Shown here one piece after another: positions 8,456-15,811 of a DNA stretch of 25,419 nucleotides. Origin of the DNA: a virus; the IMG/VR virus record IMGVR_UViG_3300003410_000023, positions 7,099-32,517 of that record; one strand, given 5' to 3'. A model generated the notes under the pieces. It was not told the origin of the DNA, searched no databases, and saw only the letters and a program-made list of their open reading frames with translations. The translations under genes and the position numbers were made by a program. The first letter of the stretch is position 1. Each line of letters starts with the position of its first letter.

Positions 8456-9030
8456 TCTGCTGAAAATTTAAAGGTATCATCTCCTGATGTTTCTCCGGAT
8501 CCCTGTATATCTATGCCTAAAACATACTTAAATAATTTTAGGAAAAGACCAGGTATAAATATGTCTTTAGCTTTAACCACATCATTAGCAGGAATGAATT
8601 TAAATTCCATTTCTTGCTCTTCTGGACTACCATCAGTAATTGCTTCTCCTTTTTGTAAACCAGTAACATCTACAGCAAAGCAAGGCTGCTCGTGATCAAC
8701 AAATTTGGAAGAAGTAACAGATCCAAGGTAATACCACCTATCATTTTCATCCGCTTTAAATCCACTCTCTTCCAAAAGTTCCCTCTTTGCAGTAGTAAGA
8801 AGATCAGGATCTTCATCCTCACTCGTACCTGTAATTAAAGAAATTGTTAAACCTCCTTCTCTAAATGGATTTGTCTCCTTAAGTACACCAATTGCTAGAG
8901 GCAATCCTTGATCATCAGAAACAAAAGGCATAACAACAACATTCATAAATGTTGGGACTATTCCAATCCTTCCGTCTCTCTCGACAACGTTTAGTCCTTT
9001 GGTTTCATATAATATTTTATTGGTCTCCAT
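8452..9030 (-). CDS. Nudix hydrolase
   Basis: This 192-aa protein carries a Nudix box. The catalytic half is intact at residues 83-91 (RELLEESGF), preceded by Gly68 and an acidic run (EDEDPD). Counting from that Gly, the spacing to the RE is one residue longer than the canonical GX5EX7REUXEEXGU, so the first Glu is shifted or replaced. The family hydrolyses nucleoside diphosphates linked to another moiety (for example ADP-ribose, NADH, Ap4A, capped RNA ends) using Mg2+ held by the two Glu residues. The substrate cannot be read here. N-terminal strands (VPTFMNVVVMPFV) and the box fit a typical ADP-ribose-pyrophosphatase-like layout. The gene overlaps both neighbours (14 bases upstream, 4 downstream) and sits inside the late tail unit, an unusual place for a metabolic enzyme. 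Confidence 0.9.
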   Translation of the reverse strand: METNKILYETKGLNVVERDGRIGIVPTFMNVVVMPFVSDDQGLPLAIGVLKETNPFREGGLTISLITGTSEDEDPDLLTTAKRELLEESGFKADENDRWYYLGSVTSSKFVDHEQPCFAVDVTGLQKGEAITDGSPEEQEMEFKFIPANDVVKAKDIFIPGLFLKLFKYVLGIDIQGSGETSGDDTFKFSAE

Positions 9031-9685
9031 CTTCTATTGGTTTTTCCTTGTTCTTTTTTAAACTCTTGCTTGTTGACTTTTGAGTAGCGTCATAGTAATT
9101 TGATATAGAATCTGCCAGGGCTGATCTTATATCCTCTATATCAATACCCTCAGTTATATAGTTTATAATTTCATCATCAGCATTATCAAACGAGCTTATT
9201 AAAACGTTATACAAGCTTTTAGGAGGAAGGTTTAACTTAAGGGTTATGTTAACATTAACCCAATTTTCCTTCTGTTTTTTTAATAGCTTATATATCGGTG
9301 ATTCTTCCAGCTGAACCGAAGAAACTGTATTCCTGGATGCTTGCTTATCGGAAGTACTAGGCAAGTTATTTCCTTGAATAGATTGTTCTAAAGCAGGTTC
9401 TGTAATGACAGGCTCGTCCTTGAAATCAACCCTTGTTGCCGGGAATTTATCTAGATATTCTTCGAGTAGCTCTACATTAATTCTTCCACCGCCTTTAAAT
9501 TCAACAAAAGTCATTCCAGTGGCTTCGTCTGGAGAAACATCTAGAAATTTTTCGACATTTCCCATTTTATCTCCCTTTATCCATTGGAAATCATATTTGG
9601 ATAATTCTTCTTTGACTTCGGGTAAAGTTTTTTCCTTTAGATCCATCTTTTTTTTCTTATTAAATATTCGACTCAACCATCCCAT
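9017..9685 (-). CDS. Unrecognised 222-aa protein, late tail unit
   Basis: The protein starts MGWLSRIFNKKKK, a hydrophobic-then-polylysine N-terminus. A compact region follows with a short beta motif (GMTFVEFKGGGRINVELLEE) and a Ser/Thr-rich linker around residues 100-125. A mixed domain comes next (WVNVNITLKLNLPPKSLYNV, then DDEIINYITEGIDIEDIRSAL), and the tail is Lys-rich. No family is recognised. It is the first gene after the 122-bp gap at 9686-9807 and runs 14 bases into the Nudix gene, so the two are likely co-translated. Its coding status is well supported by composition and packing; its role is unknown. Confidence 0.85.
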   Translation of the reverse strand: MGWLSRIFNKKKKMDLKEKTLPEVKEELSKYDFQWIKGDKMGNVEKFLDVSPDEATGMTFVEFKGGGRINVELLEEYLDKFPATRVDFKDEPVITEPALEQSIQGNNLPSTSDKQASRNTVSSVQLEESPIYKLLKKQKENWVNVNITLKLNLPPKSLYNVLISSFDNADDEIINYITEGIDIEDIRSALADSISNYYDATQKSTSKSLKKNKEKPIEDGDQ

Positions 9686-9807
9686 GTATCTTCAAAAGTT
9701 AAACAGTTAACAAAAACTTGTAAAGGGTTGCATAAAAAACAATTCACCGGACAGCATTGCTGGATTTAAGAATTATATGGCAAATGTGTGAAAGTGTTCC
9801 GGGTTTA

Positions 9808-10722
9808 TTATTTTCCTAGGAACTTTGATCTAGCATCGGTGTACATTTCATCGATATGGGGTTCTGGAATAGAATTTTTAAGCATGCTCATAATTCTTTT
9901 TATCTCAGCTTTTTCTTCCATATTCTTATGTGTATTAGAATTAACCCCCTTATCAGACCAAGAGTGGTACTTAAATAGTTTCATTAAATGATCGACCAAA
10001 TTCCTTTGCTTTGAATCGTCAGTATCTTCTAAACAAATAGAAAGTAAGTACTTATCTACCGGATTATTCAACATTTCATCTATAGAATCATGCTTACATT
10101 CAAAATTCCCTTTCGGGGTTCTGTAAAAGCAATTATATCTTCCCCTATTTCTCTTGATAGAAATTAATGGGTGAATAGAATCCAAATCCTTATAAATAAA
10201 CATCTTCTTGAAAAGATCTGAGTCATTCTCTTTTACAATTTCAAATTCCATTCCATTTGAAATTACTCCGTCAAAACCGAGCGGGGAATTCCGATTACAA
10301 GATTTTACGTCATCCTCTATTCCAAGTAAATCTAGCATAACATTTACATCCTCTTCTATGTGGTTCATTTTCTTGCCTAAATTTCCATACTGAGATGAGA
10401 TATACTCATCCACAATGTCCGCAAATTTATTCCCGTTTTCTCCACTCTTAAACCAATTCATGTTGGTATCAAAAGAAATTATATCATATCCAGGCTGAGT
10501 AGATACACCAACGTACTTTTTAGGTATAGAACATGATTTTTCTCCTATTTGAAAAACGAAATTCTCCCCGTCATCAATTCTTTTTAGGGTTACCCCAGGA
10601 TTTTGTATTCTAATTTTAATCTCTCCGTTTAGATCAGGTCCAATTACACCTATTTCTTTCTTAGAGATTGAAGAAGATTCATTAAGTTTTACAAAATGTT
10701 CAAACTTTAAAGCCCTATCCAT
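9808..10722 (-). CDS. Unrecognised protein with N-terminal capsid-targeting-like peptide
   Basis: This protein has 304 residues from the ATG at 10722. A longer reading exists from a TTG at 10731, but the ATG gives an 8-base overlap with the preceding stop (ATGGATAG) and is preferred. The N-terminus MDRALKFEHFVKLNESSSIS contains a basic/aromatic helix followed by LNE-S. This is similar to the protease-cleaved leader peptides of T4 internal head proteins and to other proteins in this window. The body begins with beta strands (GEIKIRIQNPGVTLKRID) and has helices with a KYHSWSDKG segment near the C-terminus. No family is recognised. Packaging in the head is inferred only from the N-terminus. Confidence 0.85.
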   Translation of the reverse strand: MDRALKFEHFVKLNESSSISKKEIGVIGPDLNGEIKIRIQNPGVTLKRIDDGENFVFQIGEKSCSIPKKYVGVSTQPGYDIISFDTNMNWFKSGENGNKFADIVDEYISSQYGNLGKKMNHIEEDVNVMLDLLGIEDDVKSCNRNSPLGFDGVISNGMEFEIVKENDSDLFKKMFIYKDLDSIHPLISIKRNRGRYNCFYRTPKGNFECKHDSIDEMLNNPVDKYLLSICLEDTDDSKQRNLVDHLMKLFKYHSWSDKGVNSNTHKNMEEKAEIKRIMSMLKNSIPEPHIDEMYTDARSKFLGK

Positions 10723-11152
10723 TACTTCCAAATAGTATTTGAATCCTAAAGTCCTTGGGATTCATAGATTTTCTCATGTCAATTCTAGCAAATGTAGGAT
10801 CACATGGGATTAATTTAGATCCCTTCTGTATTATCACGGAAGAAACAGGAATGTTCGCATCTGGAACAATATCAAATTCAAATTCCTTCTGATCGTTTGG
10901 ATAATCGTCAACCTTTATCTCAAGCTCAATGTTATCAACTAGAAAATTTAAATCCTGTACACCACCCTTACGTCTTTCTATACCCACTTTATACTCAATC
11001 TCAAATTCAAGAGAATCAACATCAGAAATTTCAGGAGGTCTATTTACGACTTCAACATCCAAGAATCCTAATTCCGATGTGAAATGATATTCACTAGTAA
11101 CATTATTTTTTTTACTAGAGCTGAAGGAAATATAATCATCTATTCTTGGCAT
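10715..11152 (-). CDS. Unrecognised beta-rich 145-aa protein
   Basis: The protein is dominated by alternating hydrophobic/acidic strands (SLEFEIEYKVGIERRKGG; NIELEIKVDDYP; EFEFDIVPDANIPVSSVII), suggesting a beta-sandwich. It is the first gene of the minus-strand unit starting at the divergent region 11153-11265, and its stop overlaps the next start by 8 bases. No family is recognised. An accessory virion protein is plausible given the late-gene context, but nothing in the sequence proves it. Confidence 0.8.
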   Translation of the reverse strand: MPRIDDYISFSSSKKNNVTSEYHFTSELGFLDVEVVNRPPEISDVDSLEFEIEYKVGIERRKGGVQDLNFLVDNIELEIKVDDYPNDQKEFEFDIVPDANIPVSSVIIQKGSKLIPCDPTFARIDMRKSMNPKDFRIQILFGSNG

Positions 11153-11173
11153 AGCAGGACCACTTTTTTTATG

Positions 11174-11182
11174 TATTATATA
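11174..11182 (-). promoter_or_regulatory. Candidate late promoter box for the 11152 unit
   Basis: The minus strand reads TATATAATA, 21 bases before the ATG at 11152. It belongs to a family of TATA-type boxes found upstream of first genes in this window and resembles the T4 late promoter TATAAATA. Confidence 0.4.
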
Positions 11183-11243
11183 TCAAGAACACAAATCAGT
11201 TCTTTAAAAGTCGAGAAGAATAGCCAGTAGATAATATATAGAT

Positions 11244-11251
11244 TATAAACA
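11244..11251 (+). promoter_or_regulatory. Candidate late promoter box for the plus-strand gene
   Basis: TATAAACA lies 14 bases before the ATG at 11266, with a second AT run (TATATA at 11235) just upstream. It is back to back with the minus-strand box at 11174-11182, making the 113-bp gap a probable divergent promoter. Confidence 0.4.
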
Positions 11252-11265
11252 TAACTATTCTCACC

Positions 11266-12000
11266 ATGAAAGATATTAAACCCACATGGTTTATCGAACA
11301 TCCAGTCGATCAGGAATACAAACAGTACATTTTATTGGACTTCCTTTCTACCGTCAATAAAGACATTGCCGACGAGGACATATATTATCCGGTAAAAAGA
11401 ATTTTTTCCATGATAAAGGAAATCAGCTCATTGAAAGTATGGATTGAAAGTAATTTTGAGGAAATTCCCGAAGACCTATCGGAAAGTATAAAAGAAGTTA
11501 TACAGACCTACGAGGATAGTAAATTATCTGAATCTGAAAAGGACGAGTTATTCTCAATAATAGAGACCTCGCTTAATATACTCTATAAGTATGCAGATCT
11601 CGGAATGGACCTATGGAAAAACATAGAAAACCGGATCAAAGCATTCAGATTAAACAGTTCTATAGAAAGCAAAAATAGGGACAGAGGAATATTGATATTT
11701 AGAAACATGTCTACAGACCATCTGATCACATATTGGTGGCAGATCGGAAAGACCGATAAGGGATCTAAAGGGACCATGCTAAAGAAAATAAAGCTAAGGA
11801 ATTGTTATTACTCCATGTCGTATGAATTTACTGTTCACGAGATATTAGATAGCATGGACATCAAGGGGGATCTTGGAATGGAAGTAAATGTGATGGAAAT
11901 CTACGAAGATTTCTCGGAGGAGTCAGTTACTCTTAAAATTGCAAAAGAGCTTTTCATAAGGGAAATTAGCAAAGAGGAAGGTAAAAGAACCAATTACTGA
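11266..12000 (+). CDS. Only plus-strand gene; unrecognised 244-aa protein
   Basis: The protein starts MKDIKPTWFIEHPVDQEYKQ and is mostly helical and acidic. A predicted helical segment at residues 40-125 carries many Glu/Lys/Ser residues. A strand-rich part follows (RGILIFRNMSTDHLITYWWQ; LRNCYYSMSYEFTVHEIL), and the C-terminus is charged. No family is recognised. It reads against every other gene in the window, starts from its own divergent promoter region and ends overlapping the convergent glycosyltransferase gene by 7 bases. The opposite orientation suggests separate regulation from the late structural operons. No signal peptide or membrane segment is seen. Confidence 0.85.
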   Translation: MKDIKPTWFIEHPVDQEYKQYILLDFLSTVNKDIADEDIYYPVKRIFSMIKEISSLKVWIESNFEEIPEDLSESIKEVIQTYEDSKLSESEKDELFSIIETSLNILYKYADLGMDLWKNIENRIKAFRLNSSIESKNRDRGILIFRNMSTDHLITYWWQIGKTDKGSKGTMLKKIKLRNCYYSMSYEFTVHEILDSMDIKGDLGMEVNVMEIYEDFSEESVTLKIAKELFIREISKEEGKRTNY

Positions 12001-12662
12001 GATTCCTTCCACACATTATCTATGAGAGAAATTCCCTCGTGTTGACGGGCAAGTCTTTCCTTGATAATTCCAAATCTGTTAATACCAGACCTCCAAAGGG
12101 CCTCGTTAAACCAAATATCTGGGCTGTCCCACGAAAACTCATCAAGTGCTTTTAGTATAGTACCTCTCGCTGATGCTGGTAATACTACACAATGTGCAAG
12201 AATTACCTTATTAGTTACATAAAAGTCCGGATAATTCTCATCAAATTCAGTCTCTGGGGACTGTAAAAATCCATTAACAAACCTAGAACCTAATGAAAGA
12301 TATTGCAGATTATTAGAGTTGCAGAATTCTATTCCCCTCTCCAGGGAATTCATAAAGGACTCTGGAGAACACTCAAGTACACAATCACACTCACACAAGA
12401 CCAATGCATCCAGATCTTCAGAAAAATTATCAAGCATAGCTTTTTTGAATGACTGGAAAGCCCCATAATGGCCTGGTCCATGGTTAGTGTTTTGAGATTG
12501 TGTCAAAGCCTGTGTATTTTTCCAATCCTCTCCTCTATATCTCTGGTTAACCTGTTGTTGGTAATCCAATCCCAGATTTCCAAGGGGAGATAGTGATGCA
12601 ATCGATTCAACTTCCCTCCTAGTTTCGGGTTCTGTCAGTATATGTACTAGCTTAATATTCAT
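11994..12662 (-). CDS. Putative GT-A-fold glycosyltransferase
   Basis: This 222-aa protein opens with a strand and charged loop (MNIKLVHILTEPETRREVES) as in nucleotide-sugar binding GT-A folds. It continues with GPGHYGAFQSFKKAM and then, at residues 85-96, has a hydrophobic strand ending in an acidic pair (DALVLCECDCVL). That is the expected place for the metal-binding DxD motif (here ECD). Later segments (YVTNKVILAHCVVLPASARG; SPDIWFNEALW) fit an acceptor-side domain, and an Arg-Gln-His near the C-terminus (ARQHEGISLID) may complete the metal site. The donor and acceptor are unknown. Phage GTs modify DNA, host glycans or virion proteins. It is a single-gene unit with its own promoter box, converging on the plus-strand gene. 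Confidence 0.65.
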   Translation of the reverse strand: MNIKLVHILTEPETRREVESIASLSPLGNLGLDYQQQVNQRYRGEDWKNTQALTQSQNTNHGPGHYGAFQSFKKAMLDNFSEDLDALVLCECDCVLECSPESFMNSLERGIEFCNSNNLQYLSLGSRFVNGFLQSPETEFDENYPDFYVTNKVILAHCVVLPASARGTILKALDEFSWDSPDIWFNEALWRSGINRFGIIKERLARQHEGISLIDNVWKESQ

Positions 12663-12683
12663 CGTTCAGATAATCCTTGTTGT

Positions 12684-12691
12684 CATTTATA
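12684..12691 (-). promoter_or_regulatory. Candidate late promoter box for the 12662 gene
   Basis: The minus strand reads TATAAATG, 21 bases before the ATG at 12662 and just past the terminator of the preceding unit. This placement, right after a terminator, supports its reading as a promoter. Confidence 0.45.
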
Positions 12692-12696
12692 GTAAA

Positions 12697-12730
12697 CAAA
12701 AAAGACAAGTTTCAAAAGAAACTTGTCTTT
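12697..12730 (-). terminator. Rho-independent terminator after the 122-aa gene
   Basis: A 13-base perfect stem (AAAGACAAGTTTC at 12701-12713 pairing with 12718-12730) with a 4-base loop is followed on the minus strand by a run of Ts (12703-12698). It lies 24 bases after the stop at 12755 and closes the head-protein/enzyme unit. Confidence 0.9.
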
Positions 12731-12754
12731 GTATACTCCTTTTAAAAGATATTA

Positions 12755-13123
12755 CTAAAAATCCTCCAGTCTCCTTATTGAAAAAGATTCATTGACCTCA
12801 GATTCACCAAGGGCACTAGAAAGAGTTTGAGCAGAATTTGGTGCATTCACTATAGATGGACCTGCATTAGCAATGTTATATTCTCTATCTCCATCTGCAT
12901 TATATCCAGGAACCTCGATTCCAGCTTTTTCTGGACTAAATACAGCGTCTGCATAACCAACCCAATCATAAGCAGGCTGTCTTTTAATTTTATGTAATCC
13001 TGTTCTTCCACCTTCACTTTCCTGATTCTCAGCAGAAAATGGCTTGTATGTTTCGTCGTGGACTTTTTTCTTGAATTGATCAAAGTCTAAAACTTCTCTT
13101 TTTGAAACGTCGTTTATGTTCAT
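12755..13123 (-). CDS. Small unrecognised protein, possible internal head protein
   Basis: This 122-aa protein has an N-terminus MNINDVSKREVLDFDQFKKK followed by VHDE, resembling the basic/aromatic leader of other proteins in the window. The body is polar, Gly/Asn/Ser-rich and has few hydrophobic residues, so it may be poorly ordered. The C-terminus is GESEVNESFSIRRLEDF, containing a VNE-S site and an IRRLEDF end that resembles the IKSFEDF leader of the gene just upstream. It is 11 bases after the 228-aa gene and directly before a terminator, so the two form a small end-of-operon pair. No family is recognised, and the packaging role is inferred. Confidence 0.8.
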   Translation of the reverse strand: MNINDVSKREVLDFDQFKKKVHDETYKPFSAENQESEGGRTGLHKIKRQPAYDWVGYADAVFSPEKAGIEVPGYNADGDREYNIANAGPSIVNAPNSAQTLSSALGESEVNESFSIRRLEDF

Positions 13124-13134
13124 GATCTAGTTTT

Positions 13135-13821
13135 TTATTGTATTGTTGATCCTGTGCTTAATCCCATCGATTGCATTGACTGACCTCCGCCCATTAATCC
13201 AGACAAGAAATTAGCTACCAAATCTTTGTTAGCTTCCCCAGAGGGAACTTCTATATTTATATTATTGGGTTGACTTTTTGCTATTTTATCTATTCCGCTA
13301 CTTAGCGTTCTAGCTTCGGAGGGAGATAATGTACTTTTAAAGCTATCTACATCAACTTCCTTAAATCCATTAAATGCCTGCATGTAGAAGCTAACTAGAG
13401 ATTCTCTAAACTGACCTCTTCTGGTTTCATTACTTATCATCTCTGATATAGTTCTGTATATCCATCCAGTCGGATCTATGTGAAGATCTTCTGCAACACC
13501 ATCCAATCCCTTTTCTGAAAGAAATTCAATAGTTGCATCAGCAAGCTTTGGTGCCAAATAAGCAGAATTTGCTTTACCTGCAAAAATAATTTTAGTAAGA
13601 TCTGCAATAGGAATTTGCTCGACAAAGTTCTGGACAAGCTTACTAAATATAGATTGTTCACCAATGCCAAAGAAGCTCATTAGATAAGCAGAAGCCTTCC
13701 CTTTTAGAACATCACTAAAAGCACCACCAGCATACCCTAAGATATCACTGATCCAGTTTTCATTTACGCTTTGGTGTTCACTAGATTTAAAATCTTCAAA
13801 AGATTTTATGTTGTTTACCAT
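13135..13821 (-). CDS. Unrecognised 228-aa protein with capsid-targeting-like leader
   Basis: The N-terminus MVNNIKSFEDFKSSEHQSVN followed by E-N strongly resembles the T4 internal-protein leader (MKTYQEFIAEA): a short basic/aromatic helix and then an xNE site. The body is helical with Gly/Ala-rich segments (ILGYAGGAFSDVLKGKASAY; LAPKLADATIEFLSEKGLDG). It ends in a Gly/Met/Ser-rich tail (LMGGGQSMQSMGLSTGS). No enzymatic motif is seen. It has its own TATA-type box and starts 40 bases after the AsnB stop. A packaged head protein is the best guess, from the leader alone. Confidence 0.8.
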   Translation of the reverse strand: MVNNIKSFEDFKSSEHQSVNENWISDILGYAGGAFSDVLKGKASAYLMSFFGIGEQSIFSKLVQNFVEQIPIADLTKIIFAGKANSAYLAPKLADATIEFLSEKGLDGVAEDLHIDPTGWIYRTISEMISNETRRGQFRESLVSFYMQAFNGFKEVDVDSFKSTLSPSEARTLSSGIDKIAKSQPNNINIEVPSGEANKDLVANFLSGLMGGGQSMQSMGLSTGSTIQ

Positions 13822-13836
13822 TTTGGAGCTTTTTTC

Positions 13837-13844
13837 TTTATATA
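13837..13844 (-). promoter_or_regulatory. Candidate late promoter box for the 13821 gene
   Basis: The minus strand reads TATATAAA followed by G, 15 bases before the ATG at 13821 in the 40-base gap after asnB. The same nine bases occur before the protease-scaffold gene at 25258-25266. Confidence 0.5.
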
Positions 13845-13861
13845 TCGCTCACATTGGTAAT

Positions 13862-15262
13862 TTATTTACTTCTGAGGAAAAGTTCTACTGCCTTATATCG
13901 ATAGGCTATTTTATCTTCCTTTATCTTTGGATTCTTGAGTGGAGCCTTCTTCCTATTAATTATCTCATCAGGCAGAAGAGGGGCAAAGGTATCTTTCAAG
14001 ATTTTTTTATCCTTTCTCCATTCCAAGGGTAAGTGCAATGCAAATCTTACCAAGTCCAAGTTAAGAAAAGGACTTCTAAGCTCAATAGTATGTGCCATTG
14101 ACATTTTATCCAATCTAGGCAAGTGATAGAAAGATAATTCATCGAAGATATCAGATTTCTGTGAATCGTACTCGTGGATTCTTTTATACCCACCAAAAAG
14201 TTCGTCTGCTCCATCACCAGATAAAACTATTCTATAGCCACCGAATTTTTTCACTGCATCGAAAAGATGGTATTGTGGTATCACAGAACCAAGATCTATC
14301 GGGGATTCATTCCATTTTTTATAAATTAATTCGTTCATAGATTCATACATGCTATAATCTAGGAAAGAAACTGTTTTCCCCAACCGGTCTGCTAGCAAAT
14401 CCACATATTCCCTTTCACCGTTTTCTATACTAAACCATCTAACTTCAGCACCAATTTCATTTAATACGGAAGCTATAATTGAGGAATCAAGACCACCAGA
14501 AATAAGTAAAGATATTGGATAGTCTTTTGAGACAAGTCTATTCCTAACGGACTCGAACATTTTTTCCCAAAGCCATTCCATGTGTTCCTCATATCCTTTA
14601 CCAGCCAATTCTGATATTGGATGGTCAAATCCTTTATAGTAATTCTGATAAACGTTCTTAAACTCAGGATTATCCAGATTAAAGTTATAGATGTTATTAG
14701 GAAGTATTCTTTTTATATCACTATATGGTGTTCTATCATCAGTATTATATCCCCACTTTCTAACAGTGCTTATAAATGACTCATCAATAGGGGAATTCTC
14801 ACTTATCAGTGGCTTTATTTCAGATGCTATTTCTCCACTGGTATTATAATAAAGACATTTTCTACCCAATGGATCTGTAAAGGCTATAATTTCATTGGTC
14901 GTGGAATTGTAAACTGTGATAGCCCAGAATCCATCCCAAGTTTGTATAACCGGCGAAAAAAGAGCACAGAACATCTCAAAACTTTCCCCTCTATATCTTG
15001 AGAATGCATCGACTAAATATTCTATATCAGAACCATACCTTTCCCTGTCATAGTTAAATATCTCACCGTTAAACAGCAAATAGATGCCGTCTGCTACCTC
15101 TATTGGTTGATTCCAATCATCACCATCAGAAGTCTGTATTGGAAGCCTGTGGTGGCATATATTTAGTCCATTCTTAGAAACAACAGTTTTTTCGATGCCT
15201 CTATGTTTAATTGAGTCCAGTACTTCTTCACCTGGAGTTTTAGTAATTATTATTCCGCACAT
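13862..15262 (-). CDS. asnB: Asparagine synthetase (glutamine-hydrolysing), AsnB type
   Basis: This 466-aa enzyme has two domains. The N-terminal class II glutaminase has the nucleophile Cys2 (MCGIIIT), a HRG at 20-22, HHRLPI at 37-42 and NGEIFN at 65-70. The C-terminal PP-loop synthetase has SGGLDSS at 255-261 for ATP and SGDGADELFGGY at 348-359, followed by LDKMSMAHTIELRSPFLN. The family makes asparagine from aspartate, glutamine and ATP through an aspartyl-AMP intermediate. Some relatives amidate other carboxylates instead. At 466 residues it is shorter than E. coli AsnB (about 554) but all catalytic motifs are intact, and the classical RHRGPD is replaced by KHRGIE. It directly abuts the kinase-like gene (stop TAA then ATG) in an island with a glycosyltransferase-like gene. 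The real acceptor in the phage is uncertain. Confidence 0.93.
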   Translation of the reverse strand: MCGIIITKTPGEEVLDSIKHRGIEKTVVSKNGLNICHHRLPIQTSDGDDWNQPIEVADGIYLLFNGEIFNYDRERYGSDIEYLVDAFSRYRGESFEMFCALFSPVIQTWDGFWAITVYNSTTNEIIAFTDPLGRKCLYYNTSGEIASEIKPLISENSPIDESFISTVRKWGYNTDDRTPYSDIKRILPNNIYNFNLDNPEFKNVYQNYYKGFDHPISELAGKGYEEHMEWLWEKMFESVRNRLVSKDYPISLLISGGLDSSIIASVLNEIGAEVRWFSIENGEREYVDLLADRLGKTVSFLDYSMYESMNELIYKKWNESPIDLGSVIPQYHLFDAVKKFGGYRIVLSGDGADELFGGYKRIHEYDSQKSDIFDELSFYHLPRLDKMSMAHTIELRSPFLNLDLVRFALHLPLEWRKDKKILKDTFAPLLPDEIINRKKAPLKNPKIKEDKIAYRYKAVELFLRSK

Positions 15263-15811
15263 TTAGATCATTTTTAAATCGCTCACCGTTTTTTCATCAA
15301 AGCTGTTGAATATACGGTGTACATAAACATTATATGGCTGATTTTGAATATAGCCAATAAGATTTTCTATAATTTCTGCTTCCCGATTATCACCATCCCT
15401 AAAGTCCCAATTATCCTTTTTTCTTGGAGAGTCATCTGGATTATTACCTGCAATAAAATAAATCTCACAGTTTTCTAGTAGTCCTTGACCGGCAATCATA
15501 TCAAGCTGGCAATAAGCTTCTTTCTCTCCGATTCTACCTGAAAGAATTCCCCAGGATAAAACAGTTATTATACCACGATCAAGAATAAAATCTGACAAAA
15601 GACCATCCCTGGATAGTTGTAGAAGCATTAGCTCCTTTCCAAGAGCAAAGGAATGCGTCTCGTGAGAATTATCAGGGAAATCAAGTCTATTAAACCACCC
15701 AACAAAATCAAACTTATAAATAGGTAAATTTTTTATTTCAGCATATTTACGTGCTAAAAAGGTCTTCCCTGAATTTCTTGGTCCCTCGAATATCTTTATT
15801 TTCCCGGTCAT
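15263..15811 (-). CDS. P-loop NTPase, nucleotide/nucleoside-kinase-like
   Basis: This protein has 182 residues from the ATG at 15811. A longer reading from a TTG at 15829 adds six residues and is less likely. The N-terminus MTGKIKIFEGPRNSGKTFLA holds a Walker A (GPRNSGKT, residues 10-17) in the strand-loop-helix setting of thymidylate-kinase-like and deoxynucleoside-kinase-like enzymes. A mid-protein ILDRGIITVLSWGILSG fits the conserved Asp-Arg region of those kinases, which contacts the substrate phosphate or base. A charged loop (NPDDSPRKKDNWDFRDGD) could be the lid. The substrate is not readable. It overlaps the upstream glycosyltransferase-like gene by 65 bases and abuts asnB, implying coupled expression. 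A kinase acting on a sugar or small-molecule intermediate is also possible. Confidence 0.75.
   Translation of the reverse strand: MTGKIKIFEGPRNSGKTFLARKYAEIKNLPIYKFDFVGWFNRLDFPDNSHETHSFALGKELMLLQLSRDGLLSDFILDRGIITVLSWGILSGRIGEKEAYCQLDMIAGQGLLENCEIYFIAGNNPDDSPRKKDNWDFRDGDNREAEIIENLIGYIQNQPYNVYVHRIFNSFDEKTVSDLKMI

Noticed and set aside
9752-9762. The palindrome CAGCATTGCTG in the 122-bp gap at 9686-9807.
   Set aside because: The two arms leave a one-base loop, so no RNA hairpin forms well. It could be a protein-binding site, but a single copy gives no support.
10723-10731. N-terminal extension of the 10722 gene using a TTG start.
   Set aside because: An ATG three codons later gives the 8-base overlap seen at other junctions. 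The same reasoning removes the TTG extensions at 19407 and 15829.
12850-13083. A 77-aa minus-strand frame overlapping the 122-aa gene.
   Set aside because: It is out of frame inside the longer gene, which has better spacing to its neighbours and a terminator after it. The overlapping frame has no independent support.
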